In this document: positions 11,730 to 24,469 of the stretch, one piece after another
Layout: the number at the start of each line of letters is the position of its first letter
Position numbering within the stretch: the stretch's first letter is position 1
Notes under the pieces: generated by a model
What the model saw: only the letters and a program-made list of their open reading frames with translations
Told to the model about the DNA's origin: nothing
Databases searched by the model: none
Program-made: the position numbers and the translations under genes
DNA from: Strix aluco
Lineage: Eukaryota > Chordata > Aves > Strigiformes > Strigidae
Assembly: GCF_031877795.1 (NCBI RefSeq)
Contig: NC_133932.1
Coordinates: 76,559,937-76,623,936 of the forward strand
Length of the DNA stretch: 64,000 nucleotides
Direction of reading: 5' to 3'

Positions 11730-11735
11730 AATAAA
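11730..11735 (+). terminator. SLC10A2: Candidate distal poly(A) signal for SLC10A2
   Basis: AATAAA in CTGAATAAAGTCTG, 1.9 kb after the stop codon. Two upstream AATAAA hexamers (10087 and 11217) are alternatives that would give shorter 3' UTRs. Confidence 0.35.
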
Positions 11736-11876
11736 GTCTGAAACTATTTATAATTTTGCCCACTGGAGTCATTTAAGGTGGAATTGAGACTGAAGCCTAA
11801 CATGCAGATGAAGTTTATGGCTTTGAGAGGTAACAAAAACACCTCAGACTATGTGTAAAATGAATATGTTTAATAA

Positions 11877-12046
11877 TCATAGAATCATAGAATAGTTTGA
11901 GTTGGAAGGGACCTTTAAAGGTCATCCAGTCCAACCTCCCTGCAATGAGCAGGGAAGTCAACTAGATAGGGTTGTTCAGAGCCCCATTCAACCTGACCTT
12001 GAATGTTTCCAGGGATGAGGCATCTACCACCTCTCTGGGTAACCTG
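11877..12046 (-). mobile_element. CR1 LINE, 3' tail fragment
   Basis: On the + strand it begins TCATAGAATCATAGAATAG, the reverse complement of the CR1 3' tail. It continues with GTTGGAAGGGACCTTTAAAG and CATCCAGTCCAACC, both typical of CR1. It runs through the last part of the ORF2 C-terminus (CCTCTCTGGGTAACCTG) and then similarity stops, so it is a 5'-truncated copy of about 170 bp. CR1 is the dominant LINE of birds and usually inserts without target-site duplication. Confidence 0.93.
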
Positions 12047-14106
12047 ATGAAGATTAAATGTAAATGGGATGTCTGATGCCATATCTGATATACATTTTTT
12101 AATGTATATGTGCACTTAAGGTACCAGATGAAGGCTGCAATACCTGCAGCCATTACAATTACATCTAGCAAGGGTCATATGTCCCAAGCTTTATGTGAAG
12201 CAAAGCCAGCTCAAAGGTCTTAACCAACATATGCCTCTAGAGCACACCAAACCTAAAATAAGACCCCAGGGCTTCTTAATGTTGCTAGAAGCAGGCTTAT
12301 GCTTACATGACAGCTTCTACATCTCCCGCTGTAGAAGTTTGGGCAACATCAATGTCCATCCATCACTGCTGAAGCTGGGGTGGGCTACCTCGCAGCAGCG
12401 TAAGGGACTTTTGGGGAAGCTGTGTCCTCTCCCCAAAGGTCTCCTGAAAGATGTTACATGTCTTTGGCTGTCAGACATATAAATGCCGAGACACAGGGCT
12501 CTCAGTTGAAGGAGGTTGGTGGCCTTCAGCCTTGCAGTTATAGTTGTCTTGGTATTGTCAAAAGAAAAACCCCAGCCTGCTGAGATCAGCTGGTTTAACC
12601 TGCTCAGCGACATCTCCTCACATGTTTTTCAGTACGAAAATCCTTTCAAAGAAAGGTAGTATCATTTAGCCACAAATGCTTTTTAAGCAGTCTTCTATCC
12701 ATTGAAACAACCTGTGTACGAGACATCGCAGGATGTGTGATTTAAAAGCATCATGCAGTGATGTTCAGGCTAAGAGATACCCAATCTAATTAACTTACAC
12801 GTACTTGTAATCATGGATATATCAGTTCAGGCTAAGAAGCCATAGAGATGCCTTAGCAGGTTCTAGATTAACACAGCTAGTCTACTTTTAGATAGTCATT
12901 CATGTCCAGAGAGCCTGGATAGTCCCTGAGTCTTAATGCTGCTGCACTCCTGGTTCTCAAGCTGTTGCAGGCAAAAGTATGTCTAAGGCTAGATATACCC
13001 TAAAAGTTGAAATGACAGCTGAATTTATGTCTACTTCACCCTAAGGTCTGTAGTGTAAGGGCTGCAAGGATGTGACAATCACACTTGCCTATCCAAAGTC
13101 TGCAGCCATAAATCTGAGTATAAAGATGTGGTCCCTAGTCAGCAAAGAGAAAGAGACACACAGAGTTAATCATGCCCATTGTCTCAGACTCCTGTTACAG
13201 GATGAGTTGTCCACTGGAATTTTCTGTCTCTATAAAGTAGATTTAGATGGCCTGACTTAGACAAAATAGCTATTTTTTTTACTCTCAGACAGAAAAAAAA
13301 CCCAAACCACCTAGTTGAAATTAAATACCTTTTTGTCTTCATTTCTTTTTCTGCATAAAGTGTCTGAGCACCCAGTATGTTTCCTTTAACCAGGAAGATA
13401 AGTCTTTATAATTGAGAAAAAGGACCTAGGGGTAAAAAGGTCTGTATGGTGATTCTAATCTTTTATGAATTTATAAGTAATTTCTCATCTGACCAAAAGA
13501 CAGGTAGAAGAACTGGTTCTGTCATATAGTGTGCTGTGTTAGTCAGAAGAGAGTGCAATTTGAATGGAATTAACAAGTAAATTGATTTGCAGTTTATGTT
13601 AAATGAGTTTCTTGTTTCAGACTAATCAGGTTATGATGTTCAAAAACCACTGTTATAATCTCTGCCAATCAGTATTATTTTTGTCATCCTCAGAAAGGAG
13701 AAATGAACTTTTTTTTGTGGTCTAACCAATTAACATACTGTACACTTGATGCAAATCTAAAACAATAATCAGTATTCTCTATCTCCCAAGGCACAGACCT
13801 TCACTGGTTGGCATTTGAGAATAATGGTCCTGCTCTCGCCAGATTAACTGTGTCGCTTGCTCACATCCAGAATTAAAGCAAATATAGTATTGTAGTGCTA
13901 GGGCCTGAATAATAGGCTCTGAAACAAAGTTGACCTCTAGATGAAACTCACAACCAAATGTTATCCATTATTAGTATCTGCTAATTAGTAAAATCTGTAT
14001 TACCATTACCGTAAATTATTAGTATCTGATCATTAATGAAATATGTATGCTCACTAGTGAAAGATGTAGTTTAGGCAGAATATAAACAGTACTGAGGATG
14101 AAATGC
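12047..14106. other. Intergenic, no gene seen
   Basis: Non-coding, AT-rich. It holds a short direct repeat GTTCAGGCTAAGA at 12763 and 12825 and a 48-bp imperfect tandem duplication at 13967-14052. No element family was recognised. Confidence 0.6.
13967..14052. repeat. Imperfect 48-bp tandem duplication
   Basis: ATTATTAGTATCTG at 13967 recurs at 14015. The following bases stay similar (AATTAGTAAAATCTGTAT against CATTAATGAAATATGTAT). It lies immediately upstream of the probable LTR. Confidence 0.65.
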
Positions 14107-14661
14107 TGTGAGAATGTATCCAACTTCAGCCTTGTTCAAGGCTGAGAACCCAAGTGTTTGGCCTTGTTAGAAACTCCCTTGGTTCTCCCCCCCGAGCTCT
14201 GGCCAGGCTTTGGGTGGAATCCAACAGGAGGATGAAACCAAATGTTTCTGCTCAAAACAAAGGTGCCAGTTATTCTGGCTTGCTGATTTTTGGTATATAA
14301 GGCTGGACCCGCTTGCCACAACTTTGGAAGCCTCACCTACGGATGGACACACCGCGTAGGATTTCCCACTTGCCGGGACAGGCTCTCCAAATCCTCGCTG
14401 TAACCGGGGCTCCCCAGCATCTGAGGATCTGGATGATGGTAACATATGCAAATGGTGATGTATCTTTCTTAACCACTATTCTCCCTGTCATGTAGTAATG
14501 ATTAAGTGCATTGCCTTGCTTAACTGTATGTAGTAATAAGCAAGTGTACTATTCTGTATTCTTCTTACTGCTTATTTTCTGTAGTACTTAGTTATATCCT
14601 TTGATTATTAACAGTAAAATCAGCCTACTCTTTTCACTCTGGTGTCTGAGTTTAATTGGCA
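14107..14661 (+). mobile_element. Probable solo LTR of an endogenous retrovirus
   Basis: The segment is laid out like a plus-strand LTR. It has a U3-like part with an 8-bp-arm palindrome (14127-14144), then a TATA box (TATATAA, 14294-14300). A GC-richer start-site region follows with repeated GCTTGCC and CTTGCCGGGACAG wording, then an AT-rich stretch ending GGTGTCTGAGTTTAATTGGCA. Similar wording recurs in bird genomes as far as I recall. A TG start at 14107 and a CA end at 14661 are possible, but no target-site duplication was found, so both ends are approximate. No gag, pol or env sequence adjoins it. Confidence 0.6.
14294..14300 (+). promoter_or_regulatory. TATA box inside the probable LTR
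   Basis: GGTATATAAGGCTGG is a strong TATA match about 190 bp into the element, where an LTR U3/R junction would be expected. Present-day activity is unknown. Confidence 0.55.
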
Positions 14662-16298
14662 TCCTTGATCAGCAGAACAAGCGTAAAAGTACCACAACCA
14701 AATCACAACCAAGCAAACCTGACTGGATTTTCTAAGCCACGACTGATGGGCAGTAGAAGTAAATATTTACTTCTGTTTCCTAAGGAATATTCATTCTGCT
14801 CCAGAAGCACTGACACCTCAGTTAAACTGAACACTAAATTAACTTAAAATGTCAAATGTAAAAATAACTGTTTCTTTCCAGGATATTTGCCAGTCTTCAA
14901 GGTGGAATTGCAGGTGATGGATAATTGAAAGCCTTGAAGGAGTCCTTCTATGTTTTCATTAAAATATATGTGCTGTGGAATGATAATACTGTCTCATTTA
15001 ATTTCCCTTAAATTTAACCATCTACAAGTAAGTTTCCAGCATCGACCTTCATCCTTCCCTAAAAACAAGCAGTCAATACTGTCAGTAGGAAAAGGTAGAT
15101 ATCTCTGGAGAACAACCCATCACACCCCTCAGACACCTGGTCTAGGTCAGGAGGATTTCTGGAAGGAGACAAAGAGATTATGCAGAATCAGATGTGAAAT
15201 TCAGTTGCCCGAACATAAGCACCTAGTGTAATGTGACACACCCTGGGGAATCCTGCCAGTCCAGAAAGTCCCAGGTATTCTGTACATCCTGAGCCCTGCC
15301 TATGCCTACCTTGGCTCTGCAGCATCTAAAATGACACCAGACACATACTTAGGCAGTTGAATCCTCCTTGTGACTTCTGTGCAAGTCATCTGTATTTGCA
15401 GGGTTTCCCCTGATCTATACGAATCCCTCCACAGTCAGATGAAGGGTCAGCACTTTGCATGAATAATTGCAAACCCATAATAAAAGCCTTACAATATATC
15501 ACAGAATATTTCAGAATTTAGAAAAATGAACAAACAAAAAAGTGTTACTTCCAGCTGCCTCTTGGAACTGACCAAAAGTATGCCTCCTTAATAAATTTCT
15601 TCCAGTCATGCATCTCTCCACAGAATTACATGGGACTTTGAAAGGACTAGGAATAAAATTCAGTGAGGACATTCCAAACTATGTCTATGTAAACAAAGAG
15701 CATATAAAAAGTATTAGTGATATGTCTACTTGCTCATAATGGACTTAATGTTAAATTAATCAATCAATTGCCAGTAACGCTTGAAAGATCATAAATCAGC
15801 CCCCTCCCTCAGATAAGGATTGATTTAAGAAAGCATGAGACTTTAAAAATAATAAGTTGAAATAAAGATTATTGTCTTTTGGACTTCAATTATTTGGGGA
15901 TTCAGCCACGAGGACTAGACTTTTGACTTTCTAATAACCCACCAGTTGAGAAATCTTTTGCAACCACAGCAAATATTTTAAAACTCTAAAGAGAGCGAAA
16001 AGAAACCTCAACACTGAAGAAACTCTTATTGACCACTACAGGGAGTTGATCAGTTCCTTTAAGTGGTATATCCCCTGGATACTACATATCTTCAGTATTG
16101 TTATGAAAAGGAATAATTTCTCTTCCAGGCAAACAGAATCTAATTGGTTTCCTTAGAGCACACAAAGCTCATACACAGTTTCTCATTTACTGCAATTGTT
16201 CCTCACCATGAAAAATATTAGCAATTACACATCCAGTGTTTCCATCTCACACAAATTTAACATTGCTTCATATTTTATAGATGTAACTTAATTGCTTC

Positions 16299-16330
16299 AG
16301 ATATGCTGATTAGATATGCTGATCAGATAT
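16299..16330. repeat. 13-bp short tandem repeat
   Basis: AGATATGCTGATT, AGATATGCTGATC, then AGATAT. Two full units and a half unit, almost perfect. Confidence 0.75.
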
Positions 16331-16817
16331 CATTAAGGTAATCTGATACATTCTTTTAAATATCACTGCAGACCTTCTGTCTCCTTCTTCTGCAATGAGT
16401 TTATGTATTACTCATTTGGGAGATTTCATCAGTTTTTAAAAGCCACTTTCCCCCATCTGAATTCAAAATAGATGTAAGGAGGTCATATTGAGACGGTAAG
16501 GCCCTGTTTAAATAATTTGGTGGTACAATTAATTCCCCACAAGTGGAATTAACTGCAAGGGATTAATGAAAATGTCAGGGTTACAGGTTGTGCTGGTGAT
16601 GTGTTTCTAATGTCAGTAGTAAATCTGCTGTAGGTAGAACACAAATTCTTTCCATGTAAGTCTCTTTCTTTAAAAATATACCCTGAACTCATAAAATAAC
16701 CCACAGCTGATAAGTAGCAATTTTCCATAAAAGTACACCTACTGAGGAAACATAACAAAACATACAGCTTACATAGATGAACACATACTTCAGGTTTAAG
16801 ATATCCAATGAACGGAT

Positions 16818-16839
16818 AAAAAAAAAAAAAAAAAAAAAA
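16818..16839. repeat. A22 homopolymer
   Basis: Uninterrupted run of 22 A. The flanks show no retrocopy or SINE body on either side. Confidence 0.9.
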
Positions 16840-19800
16840 GGATAAAATTAATGCACATAAGTATAAAAGTGGGTTTAACAAAGAGGTGAAACAAACCTAA
16901 TTCATAAATTTATTGCTGGCAATTTAATATGATGCTCAAGGTACAAGTTTTGGCTCAGAAAGTCCTTTAATAGTTGTTCGCTGGAAGCTGCAGAGATATG
17001 TGCCCAGGCCTCTTACACCCTTTCCTTAAGCACCTGTTTCTGTCATTGCTAAGTTAAATGGAGCTCTGAGGTTCTGTGTCTGTTTGGGCAGTCATTTCCA
17101 GTAATCATTAAATCTACAGAAAAACACATGCTACTGTCAAATATTTTGCCTGTTGAAAGGGAAATAACAGCTGAGTGGAAGGACAGAACCGAAGTGAACA
17201 ATGTGGAGATAGGGGGGACAGGAGAAAATTCAGAGAAAATTATTTTATGAAGACATACTTAGCTGTTCATAGAGGGACCAGTCATCACATTGATTACTTT
17301 TTTTCTATTCTATACCGTTTCACCCATTCTGTTGTGTTTTTCAGAATTTTTCCACAGAAACCATTTGGTACACAAAATAAAACCTCCCACTATCAGAAAA
17401 CATAAAACAGCTGGGCTGTTTACAACACCAAAATTACTTATGGTATTTGGAGCATCACTGGAATATGGTCAGGCTAGTCATTGCAATTCATTCACCCAGA
17501 GATAGCAAATCCTTCTCGAGGTCTTTGCAGACACCTACCCAGAAACACTGCAGCGCTACTAAATGTGTAGGGGGTTCAACTGCATGAGTTGGGTGGTGAG
17601 GAGTCAGAGATGGCTAGGAGAGGAAGTTGAGGTCATAAAGTGGTGAGCAGAGAGCACCATTTTACCCTTGTTCTCCACCCAGCTGGACTGCACCAGTGGT
17701 GCTCGTACCATCCACTATGGCAGAGCAGGAGGTTAAGCCAGTCCCACTCTCTGTGCTTAGTTTTCCCCACTTGGCCCCCTCCAGACCACAGCCAGACCAA
17801 AAGCACCACTTAGACTTGTGTGGACAACAGAATAGGCTAGGCTCAAGCACAAGTCCAAGCTAACATGGCAGCAGAGATGCAAGTTTAGGCTACATCTTTG
17901 TTAATAAATAAAATACAACAGGGAGCAGTCTGACCCCAAAGCCAAGTGGCATTGTCTATCTCATATGCAGAAAGCTCAGCTCTCTTTCCTCTCAAGCAGG
18001 AGGGAAACATTTCAGGCTCCCTTCTGGAAATAGTTCCCCTCATCAACCCTAGCCTGGTGCCACTCAAGAGTGCCAGGTCATAAGAGCTGAAGCTGTGCCA
18101 GGAAGGGTGCAAATGGTCATGAGACAGTCCTCAAGCCCATGCACTCTTCTTGGCTTATTTACCGGTATAGATGTAATGGTACATACCAAACCTGTTTTTT
18201 CTTTAAACGCTCAAAACTGTCTGGCTTTGGTAGGACCAGAGAATTCAGGGTAAAGACCATGTATTTTCCTCTATTGTTTCCTTGTAGACCTAAGGCAGCT
18301 CTGACTCATACTGTTAATGATAAATTAAGCTTTAACAAAGCAGATACTTCAGTTAGAGCAATATCAAATTCTGTGAAACAGAGCTTCCTTTTATACAAAA
18401 AATGAGCATGTTCATCCCAAAAGAATACTATATCTTTGTAATGTACTTTTTTTTTTGCAATTTGATCTTGGCATCATTTATACTGCACTTTGAACATTAT
18501 ACATTTTTATTATTAAATAAGTTAATGGCTATGAGACAGAATTAAAGTGATCCCTGAGATTAAGTTTTTAAATCAGAATTTCTACTTTTTACTATGTTAT
18601 GAAGGCTAATTGTATTGCATGAGTTATTTGTGTTTAACTGCAGAGAACCACAGGGCCAGGTTCAGAGGTGATGTGCTGCCTTTAGGCACACTTGTCAAAA
18701 ATCTGTGACTCAAATGTATATGGTGATACAGAGTCACTTCTCATTTTCTACATGATAAGAAAGGACATCTTGACAGGGTAGCAGGAGGAGGTTTAGTGCT
18801 GAGAGGATACTCCGATCCATAAACACCTTTGCAAATGCGCAAAACTGTTGTTTGTACTTAGTGTTAAACTGTTCAGCAAAGGTGTCTGAAGTCCAGAGAC
18901 ATCTTACAGTTTTATCTAGGAGTTCCTCCGATGGTCTAAGTAATACATGCATGCAGTCTCTGAAAGTGCCTTATAATACCATTCAGGTCAGAAACAATTT
19001 TACCCCAAAGCTCAGCCAGGCCCTAGAAATAAGGAGTTTCCACACCAGGTTCTCCTCAGGGGCTCAGTCTAACAGTCATGTTCTGAGCAACCCTTCTCAA
19101 GTCCTAGAGCAACAGGGGGTTTCAGCTGCTTTTTTTACATGCAGCTGGTTTTGATGACCCCTTTTCTATTCCTTTGTCCTCTCCCTCTCAGTGTACATTA
19201 GCCAAATCACCTTTGCTGTGGGGAGTGGGCCAGAGTTCAATTTCCTCTTCTATCTAAGGAGATTTAAATCACATTTCCCAATTCCCTGAAGAAAGCTTAA
19301 CCACTTAATTCTTTTTATTACACCTTGTGCTGAGCATCCTTAGCACACAACCTGTGCACCAAGCTGTCCTTGTATTTGGCTTCCACCATGTCCCATCTTT
19401 GAGGGACTGGCCATTCTCAAAAGCAAAAGTCCTGTCCTCCAAGCAACATGACTACTTTCCCTGGAGGCAATACAACTGCTTACATTCTTGCTTTTTGGTT
19501 GAAGATTGAAATAAAAGTGATCCAAGAGCACAGAGAATAGTGTGTCGACATCAGGGGGACCGTACAAAGCACCATATAGTAGAGTACTGTTTCCAAATTC
19601 CCCACCAAAATAAATGAATTAAGCCAGCAGAATATGTGGATTTTGACTTTAATCAAAAATTTAATATGAAGGCGTGTGTTTTATCCCCTTAGAAGAGCAC
19701 TTTGACATCAACTGTGCAGTAACAGGACCACAAGATGCCTAAGAGACAGAACAGACACCATCACCTGCCCCTGGGGCTGTCCACAGGAGAAGATCTTTAG

Positions 19801-22800
19801 CCAGAGGGAAGGTGATCATGAACACAGCTCAACTGGTGGATTGGAGGAGAGGGTCACACAGGCAACGAGCTACTGACACAGCTGCATCGCAGAGAGATGT
19901 GCATCAGCAACAACCAGTGTCAGCCCTGACGCTTCAACTTGTTACATGCTCCAGTTTGTCAGTGGAAGTTAGTTACCCTGTGCACAAGGGTATGTTGCTA
20001 AATGACAAGGTGACCAGAAAGCAGTTCTGACCACGGGATTGCAGTTCATCCATGTTGCTATTTGTTTCTCTGGTACCCATCGGTAATGGCAGAGGCCAGC
20101 TGTCAACTGTATGGGCATGAATAAGGCCCTGGCCCTCTTTCCTTTAGCAGTATTTCTATAATGAAGCAATCTTCCTTCTGGCCGTGTAGAGGCACCTCTG
20201 CCTCAGGCTGAGATGTGCCTGAGCATGTGATAGTCCCATCACGGAGAGCACTTGCTCTGGTTTCTGCAGGAGGTAAGCCCTACATCCAGAAAGGCACCAT
20301 CATACACAACAGCCTTTTGTTGGTGTTTGGGAGATACACCAGGTATTGCGTGACACTTAACAACAGATGATAAATCTAGACACAGCCAGAGAGGTGCAGT
20401 CTTCTCCCAGGAGAGCTCCTCTGTCCTACTACATACAGATTGGCTAGATCACTAGCAGAGAGATGGAAAAAAAAAGGTTTTATTTATTCCAGGAATACAC
20501 ATATGAATGCATGAGTAGGCATATGCATAGAGGACATTATAAGGAAAGAAAAGAAATTAAGAAAACAGGTAATGGAACAAGGGTGGGTAAAAGCTGAGCA
20601 ACTACATTAGCTATTGACTGGAGCAAGAGCCTGAGCAGATAGAAGCAGAAGTGGGTATAACACAAGAAAACCCAGAAATGTCGATTGCAGCACTGCAATC
20701 CAACAGAGAAGAGCTCTGAAATAAAACTAAGAAGGATCATAATTAGTAGGAACAGTTTTTGGAGAAAAAGAGTTTGTGGTGCCTTTCTGACTGCCAAAGA
20801 ACATTTTTCAATATTCCTCCTCTTCTTTCTGAAAATGTACCTTCAAAATTTAGAGATCAAAACAGTTGACTAAGTAACAGCTCCAAGATTTCCCATCAGA
20901 ACACAAAGTTTTATGTTCCTTCTGTCTTTAACTACATGATGAATCAAAGAGGGTGTGCCACACACTGTTACCAGTGAGTCTCATCTTTACAACTTCAAAG
21001 ATAGAAATGGCTTTTCTTATCAGATAAATTTCAGGAGATATGAGACAGGAGTTCAACTAAAAGATATGCACTTTGGATTAGCAAGTGGGCAATGGACAAC
21101 TGCTGAACTGCAAAGAATAAAACAAAAATAATTTATTTTCCCCTTCAACCTGTACCCTGGTAAACACACAGAGATTTGCCTAATTTTGTTCTTTTAAACA
21201 TACATTTCAGTCAGGTTTGCTCTCTAATGTTCAAGTAGACTTTAGTTTTACTGTCTGCAGTACAGGCCCTGTCTTCTCAGTCTGCATTAATTTGATTGGT
21301 TAGTTTGAGTCAGAAAAAGAGAGATATACATTAAACAGTTTCATGTAATACACTCCACTGAATTTATGCCACAGAGTGAGCTTCCACAGAAATCAACTTG
21401 TCAAAATAGCTAAACAGTATTGTTCTCCACCATCATTGTGTCATTAGGTAGTGTAGTGGTGTACTATAATTGATGAAAATATAATCTATGTATTCTTAGG
21501 GCAAAGCTTGGAAAGCAGCCTAAGCAAATATAAAATATTTTAACATCATTTTACTGTGCTCTCATTAAGTAGTAGCCTGCACAAATTGATTCTCTCTTTC
21601 ATCCCTAACTATGATATTGCCCATGCAGGTAGACCTTACTTTTGTGTGGAGAAAGACTCTGCATAGATTATTGGTATAATACTTTTAAAAAACCCAGGGA
21701 ACTGTGGACTTAAACTCACAGATCATCTCAGATCTGTCACTTACTATTTCAACAGAAAAAGAATTACCATCCTACTGCATTTGTTCTTCCTCCTCCCAAC
21801 TAGCCTAAATTATTTTGTCTCGTCTCTTATTTTTCGCTCTATGTCCTGAAGCTAAGCTTCTGAAGTCATGTGAAATATTTACACAGAAATGTGAAAATAT
21901 CAGCATTTAATGTGACATATGATGGGAGCAGGAGAGCTGAGCTCCAGAGTTTCATTTTGCATAATCAGTCCCTGAGATCAGACAGTTTCCCTGCACAGCA
22001 GCACATGCCATCACAACGTGTTCAAATAAAAAGAACAGAAGACCATAAACATTATCTACTTCAAAATGTGTGAAGAAGTTATTGCTTCTTTGCATATCTT
22101 GTTCTTGAAAACTGACACCAGAGATATGAGATACCAAGGTGGAGTATAAAACCAGATCTTAATTGGTTTAATTTTTAGCTCTGAACAACATAGATATAGG
22201 GTACAGTGATTGCATACCTTCGAGCTGCATGTGCTTCTATTAAAGGTTCTTTATTTATCCAACTTATTGAAAACACCAACCCAGAGACCAAGAGAAAACA
22301 AATATTCAGTGTGTTACTAGCCTCCTGAATATGTCCTTGGCCAGTCTGCTTTGGCCCATTGGTTGATTTGGACAAAAATGTCCTCAATCCCTGCCTTTGC
22401 ACACGCTGCAAGATGTCACCCTGCTTGTTCACAGAGCCCAGGGATGCTCACCCCACATGGCCAAGAGTCCTGCAGAGCGGCTATGTCCTGGGCACTGGGA
22501 AAGGTCTTCCTCATTTTTTTGTGGGAGATACCACTTCCTTGGGCATAGCTGGAAACAGGACCATAGCCTGACTGTATAGTATTAAATAAAATGGTACAGG
22601 GCCAATTTTCAGACCCTTATATGTAGCACGTCACAACTCACACTCACACTGCTAACATTTTTGTCCTCTGAAACATAGAGGGCAGGTCCTAAATACTTGT
22701 CTGTGCACTTAAACACTTCTATTTCAAACCTGAAGCCCAGGTTTCAGGCTTACACCCCGTCATTAAAATGGCAGATCAGTAGCTGGCACACATATAGCAG

Positions 22801-23928
22801 GGTGGAGAGAAAACCCCTCTGCTAGCATTGCCCAGTGGGACCAGCTCCCCCCGTCCCACCACACAGCCACAGATGCTGAGTTCTCTCTCGCTCAGTTCGC
22901 AGGTGGGAGCCACCCTCTCTGATGTGCTGCAACCTCAGAGTCAAAACTATTATAAAGGCAGGTCCTGTCCAGACAAGGGATACCTCAGCTGTCCTCTACA
23001 CTCTACATCCTTGCAGCATGTGGCCATCCAACCTTCTCATCATTCTCTTCTCACTTCTCAGAGAGCTGTGCAAGCCACCTTCACAGACTGAAGCTCTTCA
23101 AAGACAGAACCATACCTTGTTAATTCCTGATGGTATTGATCTCATGTACCTGTTTGGTACATTTGCAGAGCTAAAGATTTGGTGACAGCAGAAATATTTC
23201 TTTCTCCTCCCCAGGTAAGATTGGAAGGAGCTGCTGGACTTTTTGCCTGCTACCTCGCAGTCCAGCATTAAGACCAGCCGCTAGGTAGATCTGACAGTTT
23301 GCTTAAATAAACTTCCTCTATTACAGGGACTTATGCCATTAGTAGTATTCTCATCTTTTCTGCTCACTGCCAGTGATGTATGATATGTGTAATAAAGCAT
23401 AGTGACATTTCAGGTTGTTGTTTTATAAGAGCTTCACAAAGCACCTCTTTTTAGAATGCAAGGCAGGCGTTAATCAAATCATAGTTGCTTCCAGTCCTAT
23501 GCTCTTATAACTTGTCAGCCAACAAATTCTTTCTTAGGGAAGAAAACAGAAGAGGATAAGAGGAGATAGAGGTGAATTAGTACAAGAGTATTATTAAGTG
23601 GTTTTTCCTATTATAATGCTCATTAATTTTAATAATGTTTTGAACTATAACTAGTCATTATAAAGCTTTTAGGTGGAAAAAAGGAATAAAATTTTGCCAC
23701 AAATTCCACACATGTTTAAGAAGCATTAATAGCCCTTGAGACCTTAGGCCCATGGCTCATTTCACAGCAGGACAAGCCACATGTAATCAAGGCCTAAATT
23801 AGTATGAGAGGCTTGGAGAAGGCACGAATATGAAGCATCACTTCAGTTCATTCTAAATTGCATCTCCTGGGTAGCAAATCTTACTGTACATTCCTTTTTC
23901 CACTCACCCATGTGCAAAGTGATCTCTC

Positions 23929-24469
23929 ATGAGACCCCAACCTGGAGTACTGTGTCCAGCTCTGGGGCCCCCAACATAAAAAGGACACTGATCTGTTCAA
24001 GCGGGTCCAGAGGAGGCCACAAAGATCAGGGGGACTTGAGCACCTTCCTTATGAGGACAAACTGTGAGAGTTGAGGTGGTTCATCCTGGAGAAGAGAAGG
24101 CTCTGGGGAGACCTTATAGAAGCCTTCCAGAACTTGAAGGGGGCTGACAGGAAAGATGGGGAGGGACTCTTTTATCAGGGACTGTAATGATAGGACAAGG
24201 GGTAACAGTTTTAAACTAAAAGAGGGTAGATTTAGATTAGATATAAGGAAGAAATTCTTTACTGCGAGAGTGGTGAGACACTGGAACAGGTTGCCCAGAA
24301 AAGCTGTGGCTGCCCCCTCCCTGGAAGTGTTCAAGGCCAGGTTGGACGGGGCTTTGAGCAACCTGATCTAGTGGAAGGTGTCCCTGCCCATGGCAGGGGG
24401 GTTGGAACTAGAAGATCTTTAAGGTCCCTTCCAACCCAAACCATTCCATGATTTTACGTTTCTATGAAA
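23929..24469 (+). mobile_element. CR1 LINE, 5'-truncated, with ORF2 C-terminus and 3' UTR
   Basis: It begins TGAGACCCCAACCTGGAGTAC, inside the end of CR1 ORF2, and runs to a degraded tail at 24469 (CCATTCCATG...TTTCTATGAAA). Residues such as [35 protein letters not shown] and [12 protein letters not shown] (frame at 24156-24371) are the conserved C-terminal CR1 segment. The 3' UTR contains CTTTAAGGTCCCTTCCAACC. Stops and frame changes upstream of 24156 make it dead. Truncation within ORF2 is normal for CR1. Confidence 0.96.

Larger units (their letters stand above)
9822..11760 (+). other. SLC10A2: Probable SLC10A2 3' UTR and 3' end region
   Basis: No coding frame follows the stop. Candidate AATAAA poly(A) signals are at 10087-10092, 11217-11222 and 11730-11735. 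The last follows a TG microsatellite (11686-11700) and fits a transcript end near 11755. The next repeat, a CR1, starts only at 11877. Which signal is used cannot be told from sequence. A T13 tract lies at 10432-10444. Confidence 0.5.
14662..23928. other. Intergenic, no gene seen
   Basis: About 9.3 kb of non-coding DNA. It includes a 13-bp tandem repeat (16299-16330), an A22 run (16818-16839), an AT-rich block at 15.7-15.8 kb, and a GC-richer patch at about 22.82-23.10 kb that ends near an AATAAAC at about 23.31 kb. None of the open frames (at most 111 codons) shows a recognisable domain. Confidence 0.6.

Noticed and set aside
22820..23330. Possible LTR or retroviral leader (TTTGGTGACAGCAG near 23180, AATAAAC near 23310)
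   Set aside because: No TATA at a sensible distance, no TG/CA ends and no target duplication could be found. The match to a primer-binding-site context is too short.
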